From Pantoea latae (lineage in GTDB: Bacteria; Pseudomonadota; Gammaproteobacteria; Enterobacterales; Enterobacteriaceae): 64,000 bases of DNA. Shown here one piece after another: positions 36,524 to 46,271 of the stretch. How positions within the stretch are numbered: the stretch's first letter is position 1; every line of letters begins with the position of its first letter. The notes beneath the pieces were generated by a model. It saw nothing but the letters and a program-made list of their open reading frames with translations. It was not told where the DNA came from and did no database searches. The position numbers and the translations under genes were made by a program. The DNA is taken from positions 62,001-126,000 of the forward strand of contig NZ_MWUE01000023.1 in NCBI RefSeq assembly GCF_002077695.1, written 5' to 3'.

Positions 36524-37450
36524 TCAACTCTCATCGGGAAAAAGAAAGGGATTCAGGCTGCTGCGCGAAAACCCTTCCTGCTCCATGCGCGCATCCAGCA
36601 CCAGCGAGGCGAGATCGTCCGCCACCGGCTCCAGCGCGGGATCCTTCTCCTGATACAGCATCTTCAGGTAGGTGCCGCAGTCGCCGCAGCTCTCTGCTTT
36701 CACCGCCGCCTGCTCGCTGTCCAGCGACCAGTAGTGCAGATCGCGCGTCTGTTCGCAGTTGCTGCACTTGCTGCGCGCCACGTACCACTCGCTTTCGCAC
36801 AGGTTGCAGTGCAGATAGCGCAGGCCCTGCTGCGTGCCGAGGTGCACCACGCTCGCCACCGGAATACTGGCGCACACCGGGCAGAACTGTCGCTGTTCGC
36901 CATATTCGGCGCGCGCTTTGCCGGGGATCAGCGCTGCCATCTGCGCCCAGTAGACCGATAACGCCGCCCAGATAAAAGGCGCTTTGTCGCTGCTGACCTG
37001 CGCGAACTCGCCCGCCAGCAGCGCGCTGGCCAGCGTTTCCAGCTCGCCGGCGGCGGTTTTCTCCAGGTTCTCCAGCACCGCCAGCGCCTGACCGGTCATC
37101 TCCGGCTTCAGCTCGGCGATCAGCGAGTGCAGCAGCCGCTGCCAGTGCGCCTCGCGCGGCAGAGAGTGGATATCGAGCGGCGGCTTGTCCTGGGCGGCGC
37201 TCTGCACCAGACGATCGCGCAGATCGCGGTGCAGTGGATGGTCATACAGCACGATCTCCTGCGCCTGCGCGATCTTGGCGGCGAAACGCAGATAGTCGCC
37301 AAGCGGATTTTTCGCTGCCAGCTCGCGCAGTCGCGCGGCGCGGCGGCTATAGAGGTTCTTCAGCCGTGGAAAAAGTAACGGCGGAATGGTATCCGCCGTG
37401 GTTTTTTCGCTCTTCTCCAGCTGGTCTTGCGGGATAATGCGAATACTCAT
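36524..37450 (-). CDS. fdhE: Formate dehydrogenase accessory protein FdhE
   Basis: A 308-residue cytoplasmic rubredoxin-like protein needed for formation of active respiratory formate dehydrogenases. Four CxxC pairs bind iron: [24 protein letters not shown] and CGDCGTY. I chose ATG 37450 ([15 protein letters not shown]), which overlaps the fdoI stop as ATGA; the frame continues upstream without homology. Last gene of fdoGHI-fdhE, as in E. coli. Confidence 0.95.
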   Translation of the reverse strand: MSIRIIPQDQLEKSEKTTADTIPPLLFPRLKNLYSRRAARLRELAAKNPLGDYLRFAAKIAQAQEIVLYDHPLHRDLRDRLVQSAAQDKPPLDIHSLPREAHWQRLLHSLIAELKPEMTGQALAVLENLEKTAAGELETLASALLAGEFAQVSSDKAPFIWAALSVYWAQMAALIPGKARAEYGEQRQFCPVCASIPVASVVHLGTQQGLRYLHCNLCESEWYVARSKCSNCEQTRDLHYWSLDSEQAAVKAESCGDCGTYLKMLYQEKDPALEPVADDLASLVLDARMEQEGFSRSSLNPFLFPDES

Positions 37451-38091
37451 CAGGGGCGTTTTTCCTGTTGTGTTGAGCGGTTGCGCTGTTCGCGATACCA
37501 GCGGGGATGATGTTTTTCCGCCCATGCGGCGGTCACCCAGCCTTCGACCATCGCCGTAAGGGTGCCTTTTACCCACAGCGCCGCATAAACGTGCACCATA
37601 ATCACCAGGATCAGGCCCACGGCGGAGAGAGAATGCACCAGCAGCGCCGCACGGATCAGCGGGATGCTAAAAGCGCTGGCGAACCAGGGACGCCAGATCG
37701 CTATCCCGCTAAGCAGAAGCAGCAATAAGCTGATGATAGCAGCCCAGAACACACACTTCTGGCCGAAATTATAGCGGCCAGTATCGCCGACCTCCTGGTT
37801 AAGGGCAATTTTGTGGATATTGCGCGCCCACAGCAGGTCCTCTTTGTTGACCAGGTTGTGATGCCAGTAGCGGAAAAACATCAGCATAAAGGCAGCGAAC
37901 ATGGTCACGCCGATAAAGGGATGCAGGATGCGCGCCAGCTGTGGCGTGCCCAGCACGTTCATCAGCCAGTTGAAGGAGGGAAAGAGAAATCCCAGCCCGC
38001 TCAGCGCCAGCAGCACGAAGCTGATGGCGACAATCCAGTGGTTGATGCGCTCCGCCGCGCGGTAGCGGATGATGCGATCGTCTTTTTTCAT
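37450..38091 (-). CDS. fdoI: Formate dehydrogenase O cytochrome b subunit
   Basis: A 213-residue inner-membrane subunit with four membrane helices, which carries two haem b groups and reduces quinone. The haem-ligand histidines lie in [33 protein letters not shown] and [21 protein letters not shown] chose ATG 38091, overlapping the fdoH stop (ATGA). It lies between fdoH and fdhE in a tightly coupled operon. Confidence 0.96.
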   Translation of the reverse strand: MKKDDRIIRYRAAERINHWIVAISFVLLALSGLGFLFPSFNWLMNVLGTPQLARILHPFIGVTMFAAFMLMFFRYWHHNLVNKEDLLWARNIHKIALNQEVGDTGRYNFGQKCVFWAAIISLLLLLLSGIAIWRPWFASAFSIPLIRAALLVHSLSAVGLILVIMVHVYAALWVKGTLTAMVEGWVTAAWAEKHHPRWYREQRNRSTQQEKRP

Positions 38092-38972
38092 TCGTTCTCC
38101 TCCTTGTGCGGCGCCTCGTCGACCCGATTGGGGCCCACGCCGACGTAGTGAAACAGCGAGGCGGCGAAGGTGGCGGCGAAGCCGATCGCCGCCAGCGGCT
38201 TCCAGATCCCTTTCCAGAACGTCACGGTCGGGCTGATGGCGGGGTTTTCCGGCAGCCCGTGATAGAGCTGCGGTTTGTTGGCGTGATGCAGCACGTACAT
38301 CACGTGAGTGCCGCCGACGCCCGCCGGATCGTAAAGCCCGGCGTTTGCAAAGCCGCGCGATTTCAGATCGGCGACGCGCTCCGCCGCCAGCTGCTGCATC
38401 TCCTCTTTGCTGCCGAAGCGGATCGCCCCGGTGGGACAGGTTTTGACGCAGGCTGGCTCCTGCCCGACGCTGACGCGATCGACGCAAAGGGTGCACTTAT
38501 AGGCGCGGTTATCCTCTTTGCTAATGCGCGGCACGTTGAACGGGCAGCCGGCGATGCAGTAGCCGCAGCCGATGCAGTGCTCGGACTGAAAATCGACGAT
38601 GCCGCTGGCGTACTGCACGATGGCGCCCGCCGACGGGCAGGCTTTCAAACAGCCGGGATCGGCGCAGTGCATACAGCCATCTTTGCGGATCAGCCACTGC
38701 AGGCGGCCATCCTCCTCCACCTCCGAGAAGCGCATCACCGTCCAGGCTTTGGCGTCGAGATCGGTCGGATTGTCATAAACGCCGACGTTGTAGCCAACCT
38801 CGGCGCGAATATCGTTCCACTCCGAACAGGCGACCTGACAGCCTTTACAGCCGATGCAGGTGGTGACATCGATCAGCTTGGCGACCTGCTGCCGATGATC
38901 GCGCGCCTGCGGCGCGGGCGTGAGGGAACTGGTCGCGGAGCGACGAATAATGTCCTGTGTGGGGTAAGCCAT
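38088..38972 (-). CDS. fdoH: Formate dehydrogenase O iron-sulfur subunit
   Basis: A 294-residue electron-transfer subunit with four [4Fe-4S] cluster motifs: [35 protein letters not shown] and the CTLC/CVKTC pair. A single C-terminal membrane helix (about 255-280) anchors it to FdoI. It passes electrons from FdoG to the haem subunit. It begins 12 bp after the fdoG stop. Confidence 0.97.
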   Translation of the reverse strand: MAYPTQDIIRRSATSSLTPAPQARDHRQQVAKLIDVTTCIGCKGCQVACSEWNDIRAEVGYNVGVYDNPTDLDAKAWTVMRFSEVEEDGRLQWLIRKDGCMHCADPGCLKACPSAGAIVQYASGIVDFQSEHCIGCGYCIAGCPFNVPRISKEDNRAYKCTLCVDRVSVGQEPACVKTCPTGAIRFGSKEEMQQLAAERVADLKSRGFANAGLYDPAGVGGTHVMYVLHHANKPQLYHGLPENPAISPTVTFWKGIWKPLAAIGFAATFAASLFHYVGVGPNRVDEAPHKEENE

Positions 38973-38984
38973 GTGCGTTCTCCG

Positions 38985-41900
38985 TTACGCCTTTTCCACT
39001 TTAACTAAAAACCCTTTGTACTCGGGTGTTTGCGAGTTGGCGTCGCCCACTGACGGCGTCAGCGTGTTGGCGAGGAAGCCTTTGCGCGCCGTGCCCTCGA
39101 AACCCCAGTGACAGGGAATGCCGACGGTGTCGACCGGCCTGCCGTCGATGTGCAGACGCTGCAGACGGCGCGTCACCACCGCTTTGGCCTTGATATAGCC
39201 GCGACGGGAAGAGACCTTGACGCTGTCGCCTGCCTGGATGCCTTTTTCCGCCGCCAGCTCCTCGCCGATCTCCACAAACTGCTCTGGCTGCGCGATGGCG
39301 TTCAGCAGCGCGTGCTTGGTCCAGTGACGAAACAGCTCGGTGATGGAGTAGGTGGTGGCGACGCAGGGATAGTCGGCCGCCTCGCCCAGCTGCGCGGCGT
39401 CGCGCGCAAAGAGGCGCGCCACCGGACTGTGGCTCTGCTGCGGATGCAGCGGATTGGCGGCGAGGGGGCTCTCCATCGGTTCGTAGTGCTCGGGGAAGGG
39501 GCCGTCCGCCATTTTGTCGAGCGCGAAGAGATGGCCCAGGCCGTCGGGCTGCATGATAAAAGGGCCGGCCTGCTGCTGCGGCGCCAGCGTCAGCGGATAG
39601 TCCGGCACGTCGATGCCCTGCCAGCGCTGGCCATCCCACTCGATCAGGCGACGATTCGGATCCCAGGCTTTGCCCTGCTCATCGGCGGAGGCGCGGTTAT
39701 AAAGGATGCGGCGGTTCGCTGGCCACGCCCAGGCCCAGCCGGAAACCGCGCCCAGCCCGGACGGGTCGGCGTTGTCGCGGCGCGCCATCTGGTTGCCCTT
39801 TGGCGTCCAGCTGCCGGCGTAGATCCAGCAGCCGCTGGCGGTGCTGCCGTCGTTGCGCAGCTCGGCGAAGCTGTTGAGCTGCTGACCCTTTTTCAGCAGC
39901 AGCGCGCCGCTGGCGTCGTAAACGTCCTGCAGCGCGCGTCCGTTGCTCTCCTGCGCCACCTCTTCCGGCGAGGGATCGGCAGGATTGCTGTAGTCCCAGC
40001 GCATCGCCATCAGCGGTTCCGGCGCGATGCCGCCTTCCTGGCGGTAGAGTTCGCGCAGGCGCAAAAAGAGCGTGCCGAGGATTTTGCCGTCGTGCAGCGC
40101 CTCGCCCGGCGGTTCGGCGGCGGCCCAGTGCCACTGCAGCCAGCGCGACGAGTTGGCGACCGAGCCATCCTCTTCGGCAAAGCAGGAAGAGGGCAGGCGA
40201 AACACTTCGGTCTCAATCTGCGCCGGATCGACGTCGTTGAATTCGCCGTGCGGCTGCCAGAAGCTGGCGGTTTCGGTGCTGAGCGGATCGATCACCACCA
40301 TATATTTCAGGCGCGAGAGGGCGCGAACCGCTTTGTTTTTGTCGGGGAAGGCGGCCAGCAGGTTAAAACCCTGCACCAGACAGCCGTTGATCGCGCCCTG
40401 CTCCATCATCTCCGCCTGCGCCATGCAGTCGTAGCTCTTGTCCCACTTGGGCAGCCAGTCGTAACCCCACTGGTTGTCCGCCGTTGCCTGCTCGCCGTAA
40501 AAGCTTTTCATCAGGCTGACGAAGAACTTGTCGGTGTTCTGCCAGTAGTTGACCTGGCCCGGCAGCGTTGCGGCGGGCGTCGCTTTTTGCAGGTAGTCCG
40601 CCAGCGTCGCCATTTTCTCCGACGGCAGCGGCAGGTAGCCCGGCAGGCTCTGCGACAGCAGGCCGAGGTCGGTGTAGCCCTGCACGTTGGAGTGGCCGCG
40701 CAGCGCGTTGATGCCGCCGCCCGGCATGCCGATATTGCCCAGCAGCAGCTGGATCATCGCGGCGGTGCGGATAATCTGCGAGCCGTTGGTGTGGTGCGTC
40801 CATCCCAGCGCATAGAGGATGGTGGCGGTGCGGTTGGGCGCGCTGGTGGCCGCCAGCTGGCGACAGATGGCCAGAAAGCTCTCCTGCGGCGTGCCGCACA
40901 GGCGCGTCACCATCTCCGGCGTATAGCGGCTGGCGTGCGCCTTCAGCAGATTCAGCACGCAGCGCGGATGCGTCAGGCTGTCGTCGCGGCGGGCGTGCCC
41001 CTGTTCATCCAGCTCATAGCGCCAGCTGGCGCGATCGTACTGGCGCATCTCCGCGTCGTAGCCGCTGAACACCCCATCTTTGAAGCTGTAGCCGTCGCTG
41101 ACGATCAGCGCGGCGTTGGTGAAGGCGCGCACATACTGCTGCTGGATCTGGTTGTGCTGCAGCAGATAGTTAATGACCCCCATCAGGAACACCACGTCGC
41201 TGCCGGCGCGCACCGGCGCGTAGAGGTCCGCCACCGAGGCGGAACGGTTGAAGCGCGGATCGACCACGATGACCTGCGCGTTGTTGCGCGTCTTCGCCTC
41301 AATGACCCACTTAAAGCCGACCGGATGCGCTTCCGCCGGGTTGCCGCCCATTATCATCACCAGATCGGCATTTTTAATATCGTTCCAGTTGTTGGTCATG
41401 GCGCCGCGCCCAAAGCTGGGCGCCAGCGCGGCGACCGTCGGGCCGTGGCAGAGGCGCGCCTGGTTCTCCAGCGCGACGATGCCGAGCGCGCGGGCGAACT
41501 TATGATCCAGCAGGCCGGTTTCGTTGCTGGCGGCCGACGAGCAGAACATAGAGGTGGTGGGCCAGCGGTTGACCGTTACGCCTGCGGCGTTGGTCTGCTG
41601 GAAGTGGGCGTCGCGATCCTGCTTCATCAGGCGGGCGATGCGCTCAAACGCTTCCTGCCAGCTGATGCGCTGCCACTTATCGCTACCTGGCGCGCGGTAC
41701 TCTGGATATTTCAGCCGCTGATCGCTGTGGATATAGTCGAGCACGCCGGCGCCCTTCGGGCAGAGCGAGCCGCGGCTGACCGGATGGTCGGGATCGCCTT
41801 CGATATGGTAGATCGCCGCGCTGGCGTTTTTCGCGCCGTCACCAAGGCTGTAGATCAGCATGCCGCAGCCGACGGAACAGTAGGTGCAATTATTGCGCGT

Positions 41901-42035
41901 CTCGCGGGCGCGAACGAGCTTATATTCTCTGATGCTGGCTAAGGCGGTTTCCGGGGCAAAGCCCAATAGCGCGGCGCTGGTTCCCGCCATGCCGCCAGCG
42001 CAGATTTTGAAAAAACTCCGTCTGGTAATTTGCAT
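38985..42035 (-). CDS. fdoG: Formate dehydrogenase O catalytic subunit, Cys form
   Basis: A 1016-residue molybdopterin enzyme that oxidises formate at the periplasmic face. A twin-arginine signal (RRSFFK near residue 5) and a [4Fe-4S] motif (CTYCSVGCGMLIY) open it. The active site reads NQARLCHGPTVA, with TGC (Cys) at codon 196 (41448-41450), where E. coli FdoG has selenocysteine encoded by TGA. The following His is kept. The rest is collinear with E. coli FdoG to the end LVKVEKA. Cys versions should not need SelA-D, and they usually turn over more slowly. Operon fdoGHI-fdhE; FNR-like sequence lies upstream. Confidence 0.97.
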   Translation of the reverse strand: MQITRRSFFKICAGGMAGTSAALLGFAPETALASIREYKLVRARETRNNCTYCSVGCGMLIYSLGDGAKNASAAIYHIEGDPDHPVSRGSLCPKGAGVLDYIHSDQRLKYPEYRAPGSDKWQRISWQEAFERIARLMKQDRDAHFQQTNAAGVTVNRWPTTSMFCSSAASNETGLLDHKFARALGIVALENQARLCHGPTVAALAPSFGRGAMTNNWNDIKNADLVMIMGGNPAEAHPVGFKWVIEAKTRNNAQVIVVDPRFNRSASVADLYAPVRAGSDVVFLMGVINYLLQHNQIQQQYVRAFTNAALIVSDGYSFKDGVFSGYDAEMRQYDRASWRYELDEQGHARRDDSLTHPRCVLNLLKAHASRYTPEMVTRLCGTPQESFLAICRQLAATSAPNRTATILYALGWTHHTNGSQIIRTAAMIQLLLGNIGMPGGGINALRGHSNVQGYTDLGLLSQSLPGYLPLPSEKMATLADYLQKATPAATLPGQVNYWQNTDKFFVSLMKSFYGEQATADNQWGYDWLPKWDKSYDCMAQAEMMEQGAINGCLVQGFNLLAAFPDKNKAVRALSRLKYMVVIDPLSTETASFWQPHGEFNDVDPAQIETEVFRLPSSCFAEEDGSVANSSRWLQWHWAAAEPPGEALHDGKILGTLFLRLRELYRQEGGIAPEPLMAMRWDYSNPADPSPEEVAQESNGRALQDVYDASGALLLKKGQQLNSFAELRNDGSTASGCWIYAGSWTPKGNQMARRDNADPSGLGAVSGWAWAWPANRRILYNRASADEQGKAWDPNRRLIEWDGQRWQGIDVPDYPLTLAPQQQAGPFIMQPDGLGHLFALDKMADGPFPEHYEPMESPLAANPLHPQQSHSPVARLFARDAAQLGEAADYPCVATTYSITELFRHWTKHALLNAIAQPEQFVEIGEELAAEKGIQAGDSVKVSSRRGYIKAKAVVTRRLQRLHIDGRPVDTVGIPCHWGFEGTARKGFLANTLTPSVGDANSQTPEYKGFLVKVEKA

Positions 42036-42099
42036 TTATCTTTCTTCTGTAAGCTCCATTGCGAAGCTATGCAAATTAGCAGCCCTGTCTGCGTCTTAT

Positions 42100-42113
42100 T
42101 TGACTAAGGTCAA
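42100..42113. promoter_or_regulatory. FNR-like palindrome upstream of fdoG
   Basis: TTGAC-TAAG-GTCAA, a perfect 5+4+5 palindrome differing from the FNR consensus TTGAT-N4-ATCAA only at the inner positions. It is 65 bp upstream of the fdoG start in the 392-bp fdoG-fdhD spacer. Confidence 0.45.
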
Positions 42114-42246
42114 TAAGTTAGCCTTTAGTAACCCGTTTTTTAAATTCTGTTTAAATTCGTTTAGGCGCTTGCGGGTACATAAATTTTTTTCTGGCATAAG
42201 CAGCATAATAATATTTCTATATTGAAACGCATGTTAACGCACAGCG

Positions 42247-42265
42247 GAAAATCGTTCTCATTCTC
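42247..42265. promoter_or_regulatory. Fur-box-like sequence between fdoG and fdhD
   Basis: GAAAATCGTTCTCATTCTC matches 13 of 19 positions of the Fur box. It lies near the middle of the divergent fdoG-fdhD spacer. The same spacer also has AT-rich stretches and a short AGCGC/GCGCT hairpin around 42320; I see no gene in it. Confidence 0.35.
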
Positions 42266-42427
42266 AGGTTAAAGCGCGCCGTATCGGCGTCCACCCGCTT
42301 TTTTCCGCATAATTTGTATAGCGCTTTTTTTGCGCTGTCCGCGGCAAAAAGGCAAAATAGACCGCACTCTCTGCCCGCCTCGCGGCAGCGCATAATTTAA
42401 TTTTTTGTTAATTACAGGTCGTACTCA

Positions 42428-43252
42428 TTGAAGGCTATCCCGCAACCTACCGGCGAAAATTTAACAACTCAAACGGGCGTCAGCGAAAGCCTGGTGTGGC
42501 AGCGCGCCGATCTGGCGGCGGCGCAGCCCGACTGGCTGGCGGACGAAGTGCCCGTCGCGCTGGTGTATAACGGCATCTCGCACGTGGTGATGATGACCAC
42601 GCCGAAAGATCTGGAGGCGTTTGCCATCGGCTTTTCCCTGTCGGAAGGCATTATCGACGCGCCGGACGATATTTTTGGTCTGGACGTAGTGCCGGGCTGC
42701 AACGGCATCGAGGTGCAGATTGAACTCTCCAGCCGCCGCTTTATGGCGCTGAAAGAGCAGCGCCGCGCGCTGGCGGGACGCACCGGCTGCGGCGTGTGCG
42801 GCGTTGAGCAGCTGGAGCAGATCGGCAAGCCGGTGCAGCCGCTGCCCTTCACCCAGACCTTCGATCTGGCGCAGCTGGATCGCGGCCTGAGCCAGCTCAA
42901 GCGCTTTCAGCCGGTGGGCCAGCAGACCGGCTGCACCCACGCGGCGGCGTGGATCCGCCCGGACGGCGAGCTGGCGGGCGGCTGCGAAGATGTCGGCCGT
43001 CACGTGGCGCTGGATAAGCTGCTCGGCTATCGCAGCCAGGCGGCGTGGGGCGGCGGCGCGGTGCTGGTCTCCAGCCGCGCCAGCTATGAGATGGTGCAGA
43101 AGTCCGCCATGTGCGGCGTTGAGATCCTGTTCGCTGTTTCGGCGGCGACGCGGCTGGCCGTCGAGGTGGCGGAGCGCTGCAACCTGACGCTGGTCGGCTT
43201 CAGTAAGCCGGGGCGCGCCACGGTCTATAGCCATCCGCAGCGGCTGCGTTAA
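42428..43252 (+). CDS. fdhD: Sulfurtransferase FdhD for formate dehydrogenase cofactor
   Basis: A 274-residue sulfur carrier that moves sulfur from IscS to the molybdenum cofactor of formate dehydrogenase. The functional loop CGVC (Cys121, Cys124) is in [15 protein letters not shown], and [16 protein letters not shown] and [20 protein letters not shown] are as in E. coli. The start is TTG at 42428, the only start that gives the family N-terminus; CAGGTCG lies before it. It is divergent from the fdoG operon it serves. Confidence 0.95.
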   Translation: MKAIPQPTGENLTTQTGVSESLVWQRADLAAAQPDWLADEVPVALVYNGISHVVMMTTPKDLEAFAIGFSLSEGIIDAPDDIFGLDVVPGCNGIEVQIELSSRRFMALKEQRRALAGRTGCGVCGVEQLEQIGKPVQPLPFTQTFDLAQLDRGLSQLKRFQPVGQQTGCTHAAAWIRPDGELAGGCEDVGRHVALDKLLGYRSQAAWGGGAVLVSSRASYEMVQKSAMCGVEILFAVSAATRLAVEVAERCNLTLVGFSKPGRATVYSHPQRLR

Positions 43253-43330
43253 CGGACGCGCCGCGGCGGCGGGCTGTAAAAACAACAGTTTGTTTATAAC
43301 AGTTTTGTAAATTCCTTATGTTTAATGGGG

Positions 43331-43387
43331 CATTGATTACCCTTTTCCGGATCATGAATTTAACTATAATGGTTCGACTGCTTACGC
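43331..43387 (+). promoter_or_regulatory. sodA promoter with conserved leader
   Basis: TATAAT at 43365-43370 in the context AACTATAATGG, then CTGCTTACGCGGCA in the leader, both as I recall them from the E. coli sodA promoter. The segment 43331-43355 takes the place of the E. coli iron box but has lost most of the Fur consensus (GATTACCCTTTTCC). Confidence 0.6.
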
Positions 43388-43436
43388 GGCACGCCACTGG
43401 GCGGCGCCGCCCAAATATGAAATGGAGAGGAAGAAC

Positions 43437-44054
43437 ATGAGTTATTCACTGCCATCCCTGCCTTACGCCTACGACGCTCTGGAACCGCACTTCGACAAGC
43501 AGACGATGGAGATCCATCACACCAAACACCACCAGACCTACGTTAACAACGCTAACGCGGCGCTGGAAGGGACCGAATTCGCTGACCTGCCGGTTGACGA
43601 GCTGATCACCAAACTGGATCAGGTGCCGGCAGACAAAAAAGGCGTACTGCGCAACAACGCGGGCGGCCACGCTAACCACAGCCTGTTCTGGAAAGGCCTG
43701 AAAACCGGCACCACGCTGCAGGGCGACCTGAAAGCGGCTATCGAAAAAGATTTCGGCAGCGTTGAGAAATTCCAGGAAGAGTTTGAGAAAGCCGCTGCGA
43801 CCCGCTTTGGTTCAGGCTGGGCGTGGCTGGTGAAAAAAGGCGACAAACTGGCCGTGGTTTCTACCGCTAACCAGGACAACCCGCTGATGGGCGAAGCGAT
43901 CTCTGGCGCGTCAGGCTACCCGATCCTCGGCCTGGACGTGTGGGAACACGCCTACTACCTGAAGTATCAGAACAAACGCCCTGACTACATCAAGGCGTTC
44001 TGGAACGTGGTGAACTGGGACGAAGCCGCGGCGCGTTTCGCCTCTGCTAAGTAA
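43437..44054 (+). CDS. sodA: Manganese superoxide dismutase
   Basis: A 205-residue cytoplasmic enzyme that disproportionates superoxide. Metal ligands are His27, His81, Asp167 and His171; [10 protein letters not shown] and [21 protein letters not shown] are typical of the Mn type. I chose ATG 43437 ([13 protein letters not shown]) with GGAGAGGAAG upstream. One residue shorter than E. coli SodA near position 45. Monocistronic, with a strong terminator. Confidence 0.97.
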   Translation: MSYSLPSLPYAYDALEPHFDKQTMEIHHTKHHQTYVNNANAALEGTEFADLPVDELITKLDQVPADKKGVLRNNAGGHANHSLFWKGLKTGTTLQGDLKAAIEKDFGSVEKFQEEFEKAAATRFGSGWAWLVKKGDKLAVVSTANQDNPLMGEAISGASGYPILGLDVWEHAYYLKYQNKRPDYIKAFWNVVNWDEAAARFASAK

Positions 44055-44076
44055 GTTCAACCGCTAAGGTAGCCCC

Positions 44077-44106
44077 AACCGGCGACGTGATTCGCCGGTT
44101 TTTTAT
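44077..44106 (+). terminator. Intrinsic terminator of sodA
   Basis: AACCGGCGA, short loop, TCGCCGGTT, then TTTTATT. It begins 22 bp after the sodA stop. Confidence 0.92.
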
Positions 44107-44236
44107 TGCCAAAATTCTGAAAATTAAACCGCAGCTAAACATCCTCGCACCAGACATTTAACTTTTTGGGACATTAACCCGCCGTTGAGTTTCACCCAGG
44201 TAGGCTAAAAAACATTCCACCAGAGAATGTAACATT

Positions 44237-45199
44237 ATGTCCATTATAACAACGCCTGCGCCGACCACCGAGTCGTCGGCTTCGCTGTTTTTTCAGTTAA
44301 TCAGCGGAAAATATATCCCGAATAAACTGTGGTTGAGCAAAAACTTTCGCCTGAAGTTCGCCCTGAGAACGCTGGCGTTTCCCGTGACCACGCTGCGCTA
44401 TTTGCATCAGCTGTCGCGCCTGCCGGATCTGCATCAGGTGATGGGCGTGCAGGGGTTACTGCCTGCCAAACCGCACCGTCCCTATTTGCGCGCCGGCATC
44501 AGCGTGGCGGCGCGCGCGCAGGCGATCCTCGACCACTATCAGATGGTAGGCGCGCTGCAGAACGGCGCGCTGCGTCAGCTGCTGCAAAGCCCTGGCGATA
44601 ATCTGCTGGCGACGCTAGAGGGGAAAAATGGGGAGCGGTTCGAACTCTTCTCCTGTCCGGGACGGTTTGATCGCGAAGGCGAAATTACGCTGGTGCTGCG
44701 CTATCAGCATGAGGTGATCGCCTCGCTCTCTTTTTCGCTGGTCCAGGAGGCGGGTCAACGCACCTTGCTGATCGGCGGCTTACAGGGGCCGCGCAAGCAT
44801 ATCTCTAACGAGGTGATCCGCGAGGCGACGAAGGCGGCGCACGGGCTGTTTCCCAAGCGTATCCTGATGGAAGTGGTGGCCAGGCTGGCGCAGCAGTGCG
44901 CGGTAGAGCAGATCCTCGCCGTCGGCGATACCACGCATGTGTTTCGCAGCCTGCGCTATCGTCACAGCAAGCGCGACTATTTCTTCGCCAGCTACAGCGA
45001 GTTCTGGCTGTCGCTGGGCGGCGAGGCGCGCAAAGATGCGCTGTTTCTGCTGCCGCTGAGCCTGCCGCGTAAAGCGCTGGAGGATATCGCCAGCAAGAAG
45101 CGCGCGGAGTATCGCCGCCGCTACGAACTGCTTGACGCGCTGGCGCAGCAGCTATCCGCTGCCGTCGGCCAGCACGAGGAGGATCAGGCGGCCGCCTGA
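44237..45199 (+). CDS. VirK/YbjX family protein (DUF535)
   Basis: A 320-residue protein of the DUF535 family, which includes Shigella VirK and E. coli YbjX. Family stretches include ALRTLAFPVTTLRYLHQLS near 46-64, LIGGLQGPRKHISNEVIREATKA and RHSKRDYFFASYSEFWLSLGG. No signal peptide or membrane segment is evident, so it is probably cytoplasmic or peripheral. VirK supports surface exposure of IcsA and YbjX is linked to antimicrobial peptide resistance; the molecular activity is unknown. Standalone gene between sodA and yibL. Confidence 0.87.
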   Translation: MSIITTPAPTTESSASLFFQLISGKYIPNKLWLSKNFRLKFALRTLAFPVTTLRYLHQLSRLPDLHQVMGVQGLLPAKPHRPYLRAGISVAARAQAILDHYQMVGALQNGALRQLLQSPGDNLLATLEGKNGERFELFSCPGRFDREGEITLVLRYQHEVIASLSFSLVQEAGQRTLLIGGLQGPRKHISNEVIREATKAAHGLFPKRILMEVVARLAQQCAVEQILAVGDTTHVFRSLRYRHSKRDYFFASYSEFWLSLGGEARKDALFLLPLSLPRKALEDIASKKRAEYRRRYELLDALAQQLSAAVGQHEEDQAAA

Positions 45200-45207
45200 T
45201 CCCTGGC

Positions 45208-45570
45208 TCAGAACGGCTTCTTCGCGAAGCCGGTCATCACCTTCAGGCCCATTTCACGGCCCAGCGCGGTCATCGGGTGCACCACCACCAGGCCGCGCAC
45301 GCTTTTCTTCAGCGTGCCCATATCGGCCTGCTCTTTTTTGGTGATTTCGCGGTTGAAGGGCAGATTCATCAGCTTCTGCGCCTCTTTGCTCAGCTTGTCG
45401 TCGATCTTGTCGCGCAGGCGCTCGATCTCAGTCACCAGCGTCTCTTTCTCTTTCAGCAGCGCGCCCAGCTTCTCGGCGTCGCCCGCTTCCAGCAGCTGCG
45501 GCTCTTTACGGTTCAGGGCGTCCAGCTGATCGCTCAGACGTTTAATCTCGGCTTTTTCTTGCTCTTTCAT
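45208..45570 (-). CDS. yibL: Ribosome-associated protein YibL
   Basis: A 120-residue protein. The first 65 residues are charged and heptad-patterned ([28 protein letters not shown]), a likely coiled coil. The C-terminal half is strongly conserved with E. coli Yib[21 protein letters not shown] and [16 protein letters not shown]. coli YibL co-sediments with ribosomal subunits; its exact role is unclear. Downstream of mtlR, as in E. coli. Confidence 0.93.
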   Translation of the reverse strand: MKEQEKAEIKRLSDQLDALNRKEPQLLEAGDAEKLGALLKEKETLVTEIERLRDKIDDKLSKEAQKLMNLPFNREITKKEQADMGTLKKSVRGLVVVHPMTALGREMGLKVMTGFAKKPF

Positions 45571-45643
45571 AGCGAAAACTCGTTGTGGAAAACAGGCAAA
45601 GGATACACGAAAAGCGGCGCAGATTCGCGCGGCGATGGAGCAG

Positions 45644-45664
45644 GGCGCCTGAAGATCAGGCGCC
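45644..45664 (-). terminator. Hairpin overlapping the mtlR stop
   Basis: GGCGCCTG (45644-45651), 5-base loop, CAGGCGCC (45657-45664). The stem includes the last codons of mtlR, and no T-run follows. Confidence 0.4.
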
Positions 45665-46189
45665 GGGACGTTTGAACGCCTGTTTCAGGCTGATACGCGA
45701 GATCAGCTCGGTCAGGGAGAGCACCATCGTGGAGCGCACCATCTGCAGGTAGCGCTGCTGCTGCATGGCGCGCAGTTCGGCGTCGTCGGGATGAAAAGCG
45801 GGTTTTGGCGGCCAGGCGGCCACGCAGTGCAGCTCGCCGAACGGGCCGAGGATCTCGTCGTCGGTGAAGCGATAATCGCCCCGATCGTGATTCAGCTCTT
45901 CGCGCAGCGCCAGCAGCAGTTCGCAATCTTCATACTCGTGACGGTTGATAACGCCCAGACCGTAAATCAGCTTCAGGCGCACCGGCAGCTCGCCAAGCGG
46001 GCCGTCGCCCAGCAGCAGCGGCTCAACCGCGTACTTCACGGCGTAGTCATCTTTGCGAAACACCTGCAGCACCAGCACATTGACCGCTTCGGCCAGCAGT
46101 TCGACGGCGGCGATCAGGAAGCTTCTCACCGAACGTCCGGCGTTCAGGCGCTCAAGCACCCGGTTTTCAAAAGCTTGCTTCTCTTCCAT
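45656..46189 (-). CDS. mtlR: Mannitol operon repressor MtlR
   Basis: A 177-residue all-helical protein with close identity to E. coli MtlR ([71 protein letters not shown]). It limits mannitol operon expression though it lacks an obvious DNA-binding domain. I chose ATG 46189 ([11 protein letters not shown]) with AGGCGA before it; E. coli MtlR is about 18 residues longer at the N-terminus, but no good start lies upstream here. Third gene of mtlA-mtlD-mtlR. Confidence 0.93.
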   Translation of the reverse strand: MEEKQAFENRVLERLNAGRSVRSFLIAAVELLAEAVNVLVLQVFRKDDYAVKYAVEPLLLGDGPLGELPVRLKLIYGLGVINRHEYEDCELLLALREELNHDRGDYRFTDDEILGPFGELHCVAAWPPKPAFHPDDAELRAMQQQRYLQMVRSTMVLSLTELISRISLKQAFKRPGA

Positions 46190-46217
46190 TGTCGCCTGCA
46201 GAATTCTGATACCGCCA

Positions 46218-46242
46218 ACGGGCGCAGCCTCGCTGCGCCCGT
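46218..46242 (-). repeat. Hairpin between mtlD and mtlR
   Basis: ACGGGCGCAGC, ctc loop, GCTGCGCCCGT: a perfect 11-bp stem in the 82-bp mtlD-mtlR gap. Without a T-run it is more likely to modulate mRNA stability or reduce mtlR expression than to stop transcription completely. Confidence 0.55.
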
Positions 46243-46271
46243 ACCGCTTGTGCGTGACTGACACGCGTTTG

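Noticed and set aside
39108..41942. A 944-codon open frame on the plus strand opposite fdoG
   Set aside because: It is antisense to a full-length, well-conserved formate dehydrogenase gene. Composition is Arg/His/Gln/Val-rich with no recognisable domain, as expected from a GC-rich opposite frame.
42241..42427. Searched for a tRNA or small RNA in the fdoG-fdhD spacer
   Set aside because: No cloverleaf, no T-loop sequence and no intrinsic terminator; only AT-rich promoter-like DNA and short hairpins.
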